Assembly: GCA_964034945.1 (NCBI GenBank)
Contig: OZ035961.1
Span: 1,591,501-1,655,500 of the forward strand
DNA length: 64,000 nucleotides
Source: Chrysopilus asiliformis
Lineage: Eukaryota; Arthropoda; Insecta; Diptera; Rhagionidae
Direction: 5' to 3'
In this document: in pieces, positions 58,501 to 64,000 of the stretch
Position numbering within the stretch: position 1 is the first letter of the stretch
Layout: the number at the start of each line of letters is the position of its first letter
The notes under the pieces: model-generated
Database searches by the model: none
The model's input: the letters and a program-made list of their open reading frames with translations, nothing else
What the model was told of the DNA's origin: nothing
Position numbers and translations under genes: made by a program

Positions 58501-61500
58501 CTCCTAGTATTAATAGCTAAGCCAGCGATACTAATGTCATGTCATGCTTCCTGAGAGCTTTTTTTTTTGCTTATCATGCGTATTTTGCCGATTAAGTTAT
58601 TGATGCCCAAACAAAATTTCTTTGACAAAATCTTGTTCTCAGAAAATTTTAGCATCTAATTTCGATTAGTCATTGTCCACTAGAATTTTTAATGCTTATA
58701 GTTCTTGTCAAAAGTCATTATAAAATGATGATTGCATCAATTATGCTAGACAGTCTGGATTCATATTCAAATGGCCGTGAATCCTGTTCTGATCTTCTTA
58801 TTGTAATCTTACTTTTAATTGATGAAATCCGTATCTAACCGGATTCGATTGAAAAACGTAATATTTTTTTTAGTTTTTGGATGGCTGCCTTTTCTAATAA
58901 AATTCTTCAAATCGTGACATCTTGAACGGTTGTCAGCGGAAGGTGGAAAACAATTTAATTCTTGTCAAAATGAATATTTATTTAAAAATTAATTTTTTTT
59001 CGAAATTTCTACAGTTGGTATAGGTTCAGATTTTTTTTCAACAATTTCTTGTGGTCAAGTATGTGCTTTTTAACAGAACGGGCTGCTTTTTATGAAATTA
59101 AAATACGATTTGAGGACACCATTCTTATATGTACGTTACCTTGTCAACAATTTTCGAGAAAAACTCAAAATTTTATATCTCTGCTACCAAAAACTTTATT
59201 ATTTTAGTGTTTTCTCCATTGTGGGAGTTAACTTATTTCACAGAAAAGCACAAAATTGAACAAATGAACAAATGAAGGAGACATTTTTTGAATCGTTTGG
59301 GCGGTTTTTTTTCGTTCAACTCAAAATTCTGCTACTATAAACTCATTTGTTTATACTTTATACTAGACAACATCTACAAGTTTTATCACCAAACTATTTT
59401 AAGCCGATTGATTAATTAAATTGAATGTTGGACTTACAAATCAATTTAATATCCCTCTTAACTTTTTCAAAAGATCGTTTTTTACAGTCATTGAAAAACT
59501 TTTGAACAACATAAACGTTATTAAGTTAAAATGAAAACCTGCTTTACTCGCCATCAGTTCAATAACTTTTTCCAAAAAAAAAAAATATTTTTCTTCAAAT
59601 TCACTCTTAGAGGTCAATGGAAGTCACGCGCAACTTCTTCGATGGTCAAATTATGGGCTGATAGTTCAAATTCTAAAAAATTACCAGGCAATAAATTTGA
59701 ATTCATGAAAAATGAGAGAAGAAAACATTCCTAAATTATTAGGCCGTTCAAGTCAACCCTTTGGTTTCTTCTCATTTCAATTTCAAATTAGAATCAGGGT
59801 AAACGCCGCAAAACGTGATCTACACCACTGGGCTCTGGTTAAAATGGAAAGTAATACAGTCTACGTAAATATGACAGAATTTTACTTTCATTTGCCTTGC
59901 ACTAAACCTAGATTACGCCGAGATGTGAGTCAAGTCTTATTCCCGACGCGCATCGACGCCGGCTTTAAATTTTTCTGAAACCAAAAGTTGTTAACTTGAA
60001 TTCCCATCAGACGACCTAGTGATCTGCAGACCGAACCTGGTTTATCTAAACGCTTTGCAGTCTGTAGATTTATTGTTTGTTTACTGAAAATGCTGTGTAT
60101 TTTTATTTTATTATATGTAGAACAAAGATTGTATTTTGTAAACAGTTTTTCATACTCAAAAATTTGAATAAAAAATCTATTTTAAGCAGAGATGCAGACC
60201 GTTTTTTTATAATCGAACAAAAAAAACGACTGAACCATTCAAGTTTTAATGAATCAAAACTAAATTTAAAAAAACCAATTTGAAATTGAATTTCGTATAT
60301 CAAGATATCAAGACGTCTTAAATCATGGGACGCCTGGATTATTAAGATTATATAAGTATCATTTTTCAACCGGTGTATGTTTGATTCTAGATTCAGATCG
60401 AAAAAGCAAGCTCAAATTCACACTCAAAAAAGGCCGCGTATGATGGAGCTCGGCAGTTTTCGAACTAGTAACCGGCTTTTATTAGGAAGCTTGGGCCTAT
60501 TAGGACGATTTTTCCAGATGTGGAAAAATCCCTTGTAGGATAAAAACCAAAACGCCTCTGAAATATAGCGCATCCCTCGACTTGTGATTTTGCGTCGTGT
60601 ATCGAAACGTCGTAAATCGAAGGACGCTCATATTTGAAGAAAAAAAAATCCCTGCGTTTCTACCAATCACTGTGATTTTACATCTTTAGGAAAAAAGGTA
60701 TTTCACATATAAAAATCTCACGTGATGACCATCTAAGATTATTTCCAAATGCTGGCCGAGACACTGACTTGACTGGTGCCATTTAGACTGTCACCTATGT
60801 ATCTTAAATGGATATTCGAACCTGCATCTCTGGCTATAAAATATATGGTTTATTATGCATGCATCTGACTGGTTCTTTTGGATGGTACAAATTCTCAAAT
60901 CAAATGCAAGATCAATCTGAGAATTCTGTGTAACTATGGGGCTGCGGCTTAGATGTCACAAGTTGGATCACCGCCTGAGTCCAGTCCAAGTAATGCAAAC
61001 ATTCGGATAGAGGAAAGTGATCGTCGCAATTTAAGTAGATCGAACGATCAGTTCGACACAACACATCGGTGGACAAAAAGAGTGAAGTGTAAGAGACTAA
61101 AAAGTCCAAGGCTACATAATGTTTTTAAAATTTTAAACACCCAGCAGTGGCAAGGTAACCAACAAATGATTCGATCACCATAGCACGACGATCAGTTCTT
61201 CCCATCGATCTTTGGTTAATCGATTTTCGGTGTCTACCTGATCGGCTGGACAACATTCAAATATTCTACGCACCAGCGAGTATTTGATTGTTGGTTGACT
61301 GATAACGAATTTCAAGCTATTTGTCATAGGCACACTTTCAGCATCTAAGCATATTTTTCAGGCGTGTTAATGAAATGATATCCATATGTAAATATTCCGG
61401 TATAACGTAATATACGAGCTAACAAATGAATGTGAATGCTTCCGAGGCACACAGCAGCGATGACAAAACAAACGAAAGCTCAAATTAAAGCGAAATTGTA

Positions 61501-64000
61501 AAACAGCGATGCGCACCATTTTCTCGGCGGCAGTGTCTCGTAAGACGAGGCTGAGGTTCAAGATACGTCTGAAGGGCATCAGAGTTTTAGTTCCGTAAAC
61601 GGCGAGCGAGGCGTTTTCATCGATATTACGGTCCGGTGCTACGGTATGTTTTATTCAGATTCTGATTCAGTATTTATTATGGATATGTGGGATAAAAATA
61701 TCTCAATTTCTACAAAACTGATAAAAAAACGCTATTGTATAAGATATGTTACCGTAGCGTAGCTACGTCATAGTAGATGGTAGGTGTGTCCTTGGCTCAT
61801 GTCTTGACAAATATTCATTTTTCGATTCACTGCACATTTTTCGAATCACTGTCCGAAAATGGGATACTATTATTACTTTTAAAAATCATTTGTTTGGTTT
61901 TCACTTCTGTTAATTGATTTGTTTTTCTGGCACATCACATGCCAGAAATTTCCAATCAATTGGGATTTATCTTTACAATAGAACCTGTTCCGTTTGCAAA
62001 ATATTTTTAAATTTTAGCCAAACCTTCAACCCACACATTTTTTTTTTAATTTGGGAAACCAGTTCAATTAAACATTTCAAGTTTCATTACAAATATTTTC
62101 ATATAACAAGAAATTTGTGTAAATCGCCGTTAATCATCTGTTAAATCTCTTGTTTTTATTTATGATTTCTTTGATGAGAGTCATGGTAGTTTAATGGGGC
62201 TATAAAATGGGTGGGATTGCGTTTTTATCTAAATATCTCAGGTTTCTCAGCACATTTTTTATTGTTCTTTTGACTCTAGCGGTGATAAAAAAAGATACTG
62301 AACTCTAGAAAAGAAATGCAGTATTCAGAAAATTCAATAGACAGGATTTATTTCAGAAATATTTTCAAGGTAATTTTGGGAAAAATATATCTGATGTGAA
62401 TAGCACATGACTATCCTCTGCCTTACAATATTTAAAGTTTCGGAAAAAATATGTCAACAATATTATTTTCAAATATCTCAAGAACTGTTCAAGATTTGTA
62501 AAAACCGTTAAATCAAAAAATGTATTTTGTTCTAAAAATGTTGTTTCCGACACGATTTTTGTTGAGCCCAACCGAAATTTCGGTTTCGGTGTTCACTGGT
62601 TTCCAAATTCTTGAATTTCCCCAAATTTCGGCCAAAAATTAGAGTTTCGGTGGAGCACAGATATCGTTTTATATTTTTCAATTTAAATATTAAAAAAAAA
62701 ATGAAACAAACCTTCCCTTTGATCGGTCTTTCAAAATTTCCAGTCACATTATTATTAATTCATTATTATTAATTTTTTTTAAAAGAGAGGGTGTTGCCCC
62801 GGACGTTGCTTTTCCTTCGCACGGTCATGAAAAATCATAAACAATCATGAAATGGAAAAGACTAAAAAAGTTTGTTCAACAACTTTAAAGAATCGAGATT
62901 TGGTTTTGTACTCAGAAAATCTAAATTTTAAAATTTACAAATCAAAAATCCGTCATAAGGACAATAAAAAACAAATCGTTGAACAAAAAAGTTATATTTG
63001 ATCCTTACAGTAACTTAAATTCATTTAATTTTTACAGATCCCTGTCTATATATCATGAGATTTGCTAACAGACTGCAATTTGAGAGCAGAACCCACGATG
63101 TTTCTATGACTGCGTTGAGAATAGTTCAAAGGATGAAAAAGGATTCGATTCATTCGGGCAGGAGGCCATCAGGACTTTGTGGAGCAGGTAAAACCCATTC
63201 GAAGTTCACTCAAAATTCAGTTATTGATTTTTTTTTAAATTTTCAGCCCTCTTGATAGCAGCTAGAATTCACGATTTCAGTCGTACAGTGATAGATATTG
63301 TAAAAATAGTAAAAATCCACGAATCAACAGTTAGAAAACGTCTGATGGAATTCTACGACACTCCGTCCAGTGCGTTAACGCTAGATGACTTTATGACGGT
63401 CGATTTAGAAGCTGAACAGGATCCACCAGCATTCAAAGCCTCACGGAAAAAAGATCGGGAACGAATACAGGAAGTAATTAAATTCTATTGTCGATAATAT
63501 AAAATGTTGCATAATTTTTTTTTATTACTTTTAGGTAGGAGAACACGAATTAACAAGCCTTCAGATAGAAATCGATCAGCAATTGGAGAAGGATTTACAA
63601 AAATCTACAAAGCGATCTCGAACAATTTCATTTGAGGACATTGAAGACGCCGAAACGAATCAATTTATTCGGGATTCTACCAAAGAAGCGCTAGAGGAAT
63701 GTCTCGTCGACGATCCGGAAACAATGGACGGGGTCATTACCAAAGCGGAACCCATATGCCAGGGCTTGAAGCCAGATATTGTTGCAATGTGCATGCCGCC
63801 CATACCAAAAGTGGGAAAAGATAAGGGCGAGGCAGACAAAGAAGATGACGGCGATGGCGAACTGAATATTGAAGGGCTGGATGACGATGAAATCGATGGA
63901 TACATTATGACTGAGAAAGAAGCGCATTCCAAACGGGAAATGTGGCTGAAATTAAATGCCGAGTATTTAGCCGAGATGAAAGCAAAAGAGGAGAAATTGG
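37515..64000 (+). CDS. Brf: BRF1, TFIIIB subunit (5 exons seen, runs off the right edge)
   Basis: Exons 37515-37953, 38004-38108, 63038-63187, 63247-63473 and 63535->64000; phases agree and all introns are GT..AG. BRF1 links TFIIIC, TBP and RNA polymerase III and starts transcription of tRNA and 5S genes. The N-terminal zinc ribbon has Cys 7, 9, 25 and 28 (RCSCGSTD ... [11 protein letters not shown]), then the linker [12 protein letters not shown], two cyclin folds (first in exons 1-2, second in exons 3-4: [53 protein letters not shown]) and the conserved BRF block [18 protein letters not shown] near the edge. At least 462 residues are encoded; other BRF1 proteins reach roughly 600-680. The ATG at 37515 is chosen because MSSAIRC fits the family start. 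Odd points: a 24.9-kb second intron holding another gene, and a C-x-C first zinc knuckle where C-x2-C is usual. Confidence 0.95.
38511..38640. mobile_element. Decayed MITE of the GGGGCTGTCCATAAAA family
   Basis: Left GAGGTTGTCTATGAAATAC with CTTTTAGAAGGAAGGGAC; right TCACATTATTTTATGGTTAA. Recognised by comparison with 24335 and 39232 only. Confidence 0.35.
39232..39392. mobile_element. Decayed MITE of the GGGGCTGTCCATAAAA family
   Basis: Left GGGTTGTCCAAAAAATAGAT followed by CATACTTTTAAGGAGG; right GCATGATGTATTTTAAAGAC. Length about 160 bp. Confidence 0.4.
41276..41592 (+). mobile_element. Helitron-like element, copy 5
   Basis: Starts TCATACTAATATATAAAA, carries a shortened GTCT run and one inner module, and ends with the ACCCG/CGGGT hairpin and CTAG, between A and T. 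It lies in BRF1 intron 2, about 1 kb past the stop codon of lute. Confidence 0.75.
41593..42609 (-). other. Probable 3' UTR and downstream flank of lute
   Basis: AT-rich sequence immediately downstream of the lute stop on the minus strand. No coding frame with support. Where the 3' UTR ends is not decidable from the sequence alone. Confidence 0.4.
42610..45942 (-). CDS. lute: BTB-BACK-PHR protein, lute / BTBD3/BTBD6 family (4 exons seen)
   Basis: Exons 45649-45942, 45446-45593, 45172-45388 and 42610-43491; introns 55, 57 and 1680 bp, GT..AG, phases agree. The first ATG in the visible first exon is at 45871 ([14 protein letters not shown]), giving 489 residues. That exon starts at an acceptor (TTTCTTGCAG), so an upstream exon exists and the true start may lie there. 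BTBD3/6 proteins are Cullin-3 adaptors; BTBD6 and fly lute act in neural development. Seen in order: BTB domain ([20 protein letters not shown] ... [18 protein letters not shown] ... [20 protein letters not shown]), BACK domain ([20 protein letters not shown] ... RCWEVIDAQ), and a C-terminal PHR domain ([20 protein letters not shown] ... FGLYGSS ... [20 protein letters not shown] ... [20 protein letters not shown]). A Cys/Ser tail of about 20 residues follows. The gene lies whole inside BRF1 intron 2, antisense to it. Confidence 0.93.
43492..45171 (-). other. lute intron 3 (1.7 kb)
   Basis: AT-rich. Contains a short inverted repeat at 44120-44212 (AAACGCAAACATGAA and its inverse) and a decayed MITE at 44446-44533. 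The long PHR exon follows it. Confidence 0.5.
44446..44533. mobile_element. Partial MITE of the GGGGCTGTCCATAAAA family
   Basis: Left CTAGGGCTACATCACACTTT then TAAGGGGATC; right TTTATTTTATGAACAGCCCT. Shorter than the others, probably with an internal deletion. Confidence 0.4.
45943..48337. other. BRF1 intron 2 / lute upstream region
   Basis: No gene accepted. Any upstream exon, leader or promoter of lute would lie from here rightwards. The sequence is AT-rich with long homopolymer runs. 48000-48330 is less AT-rich and precedes the small plus-strand ORF. Confidence 0.4.
48338..48496 (+). CDS. Small ORF with signal-peptide-like start (52 aa, unproven)
   Basis: An ATG at 48338 opens a 52-residue frame: [17 protein letters not shown], which looks like a cleavable signal peptide, then [20 protein letters not shown] and a hydrophobic end. 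A donor-like GTACGA follows GAATG near 48447, so the first 37 codons could be a signal-peptide exon of a secreted protein whose remainder I cannot find. It may equally be chance. Same strand as BRF1, inside its intron. Confidence 0.25.
   Translation: MRLLFYVMLVWVNGADAAGLHGHTTISYVPTTFEIEWYDVLKGALTQIFAAF
48497..49656. other. BRF1 intron 2, nothing firm
   Basis: AT-rich. A minus-strand frame at 48957-49358 (133 codons, [20 protein letters not shown]) is long for this base composition, but I recognise no family and see no splice support. Confidence 0.35.
49657..49902. mobile_element. MITE with GAGGCGTTA...AGCTAGAGTGGACCAACC ends
   Basis: Arms of about 35 bases: GAGGCGTTAAAAGCTAGAGT at the left and GAGGCGTTATAAGCTAGAGT read inward from the right, both continuing GGACCAACCCACAT. 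The interior is non-coding. About 246 bp. Confidence 0.7.
49890..49985. mobile_element. Right part of a GGGGCTGTCCATAAAA-family MITE
   Basis: Keeps CCCCCTCCCCCTAAAAGTTA and TTATTTTATGGACAGC; the rest seems replaced by the hairpin at 49972. Confidence 0.35.
49972..50041. repeat. Perfect 70-bp hairpin
   Basis: Arms of 30 bases, GGACAGCAAAAAAAAACCTT then TTGCAGAATG, and an exact inverse, around a loop of about 10 bases. It starts exactly at the GGACAGC end of a MITE, so it may be an inverted duplication of that end. Confidence 0.75.
50042..50788. other. BRF1 intron 2, nothing recognised
   Basis: AT-rich sequence without supported frames or repeat ends. Confidence 0.45.
50789..51390 (+). mobile_element. 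DINE-1-like (Helentron-type) repeat, copy 2
   Basis: Opens TTATACCCCTATGGTGAAAC then CAAAGGGTATACTAACTTTG and continues like copy 1 at 29028. The GTCC/GTCT run is longer here, about 70 bases. Similarity lasts to TTGCCAGATTGGCAATTATA and GCTTTTGTTATG. No coding sequence. Confidence 0.65.
51391..52059. other. BRF1 intron 2, nothing recognised
   Basis: AT-rich sequence downstream of the small minus-strand frame at 52060. Confidence 0.45.
52060..52552 (-). CDS. Small two-exon gene (124 aa) or upstream exon of lute
   Basis: The minus-strand exon 52285-52552 encodes [20 protein letters not shown] ... [19 protein letters not shown] ... and ends in a strong donor (GCCA/GTAAGTATAAG). Its composition and length are well above background. 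Two continuations fit its phase. (a) Acceptor TTTTTTAG at 52167: exon 52060-52166 adds [17 protein letters not shown] ... and stops, giving 124 residues. (b) The lute exon at 45942, whose first two bases TG complete a codon with the last A of this exon; that would give a 602-residue lute protein with a new N-terminus and a 6.3-kb intron. I do not recognise the sequence as a known domain. The exon looks real; which gene it belongs to is open. Confidence 0.5.
52553..54104. other. BRF1 intron 2, nothing firm
   Basis: 52553-53040 just upstream of the minus-strand exon is less AT-rich and may hold its leader and promoter. The rest is AT-rich with no supported gene. Confidence 0.4.
54105..54465. 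mobile_element. Decayed fold-back element related to the 6696-6839 palindrome
   Basis: Left GCGCGGTATTACACACGGCA then GGCTTACTTAAGCCG; right GGCTTAAATAAGCC then AAGTGTAATACCGG. The TTACACACGGCAA start and CTTAAG words resemble 6696-6839, but the interior is longer and contains an AC microsatellite. Confidence 0.5.
54866..54937 (+). repeat. 72-bp sequence shared with 20299-20370
   Basis: Ends TTGACAGACAGAA right at the 5' end of Helitron-like copy 6. Its inverse matches the flank of copy 3, with GGACCGGGACTGATACTTGA as an exact shared word. Confidence 0.75.
54938..55260 (+). mobile_element. Helitron-like element, copy 6
   Basis: Starts TCATACTAATATATAAAA, with one inner module and a hairpin ACCCG/CGGGT (loop changed by one base) shortly before the CTAG end, and T following. 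Two bases are missing between hairpin and CTAG compared with the other copies. Confidence 0.75.
55261..57329. other. BRF1 intron 2, nothing recognised
   Basis: About 2 kb of AT-rich sequence. Open frames are short and lack support. No repeat family shared with the rest of the window. Confidence 0.45.
57330..57770. mobile_element. Diverged repeat copy B (related to 650-1140)
   Basis: Shares ordered blocks with 650-1140 (CAGCAACGTTACTCTA, TTTATGCATCCG, AAAATAACTGTTGTGCA, TCACAAGGCAATCGTCA). Specific to this copy is a short tandem array of CCTGCAACCAT-type units near 57405-57440. No transposase. Confidence 0.5.
57800..58080. mobile_element. Fold-back element with GACTGTGTTTACATT ends
   Basis: Arms of about 40 bases with three mismatches: GACTGTGTTTACATTAGGAC at the left and GACTGTGTTTACATTGGGAT read inward from the right, both reaching GGCACGTC. 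The centre contains AAACCGGTTT words on both strands. The TGTTTACA start recalls the ends of the 36006-37175 element. Confidence 0.7.
58081..63037. other. BRF1 intron 2, last part (5 kb)
   Basis: AT-rich, no accepted gene. Three stretches are slightly more protein-like: plus 59712-59978, plus 60953-61183 ([20 protein letters not shown], with a donor-like GTAACC after 61155) and 61367-61579 on the minus strand. None has a family match or a partner exon. No mobile element ends recognised. Confidence 0.4.

Noticed and set aside
1..64000. Search for tRNA, rRNA or other structural RNA genes
   Set aside because: I saw no stretch with A-box/B-box spacing plus a cloverleaf, and no rRNA-like sequence. 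A covariance-model scan would be needed to exclude them fully.

Overview
The window is nuclear DNA from an insect, most likely a fly (Diptera). It is AT-rich with many mobile elements, genes have several exons, and most introns are 50-70 bp with GT..AG ends. The dipteran call rests on the close match, from memory, between the BRF1 exons here and the fly protein, on long Ser/Asn/Gln runs in coding sequence, and on repeats built like the fly DINE-1 family. The species was not identified.

Layout. 1-13.2 kb: no accepted gene; dense mobile-element debris, including a three-deep nest (mariner-like, piggyBac-like MITE, small MITE) at 5.5-6.5 kb and a Helitron-like copy carrying a MITE at 9.2-10.0 kb. 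13.2-16.7 kb: two divergent genes, an ETAA1-like ATR activator (minus) and the ER-Golgi protein YIF1 (plus), about 520 bp apart. 16.7-24.2 kb: intergenic, with fold-back elements, two Helitron-like copies and a LINE fragment. 24.2-32.2 kb: WDR20 (minus, 4 exons, first intron 4.5 kb). 33.5-35.6 kb: an unrecognised Lys/Ser-rich 583-residue protein (minus, 6 exons). 36.0-37.2 kb: a compound inverted-repeat element. 37.5 kb to the right edge: the RNA polymerase III factor BRF1 (plus). Its first two exons lie at 37.5-38.1 kb and its next three at 63.0-64.0 kb, so intron 2 is about 24.9 kb. Nested in that intron on the opposite strand is the BTB-PHR gene lute/BTBD3/6 (42.6-45.9 kb), with a possible small gene or upstream lute exon at 52.1-52.6 kb.

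The genes are unrelated housekeeping or signalling functions: replication-stress checkpoint (ETAA1), early secretory traffic (YIF1), deubiquitinase regulation (WDR20), Pol III initiation (BRF1) and Cullin-3 substrate adaptor (lute). They do not form a pathway. What stands out is the mobile-element load: six copies of a roughly 320-bp family with Helitron-type ends, two to three DINE-1-like copies, at least six diverged MITEs with a GGGGCTGTCCATAAAA-type end, and about a dozen near-perfect palindromes. I see no tRNA, rRNA, CRISPR or prokaryotic system.
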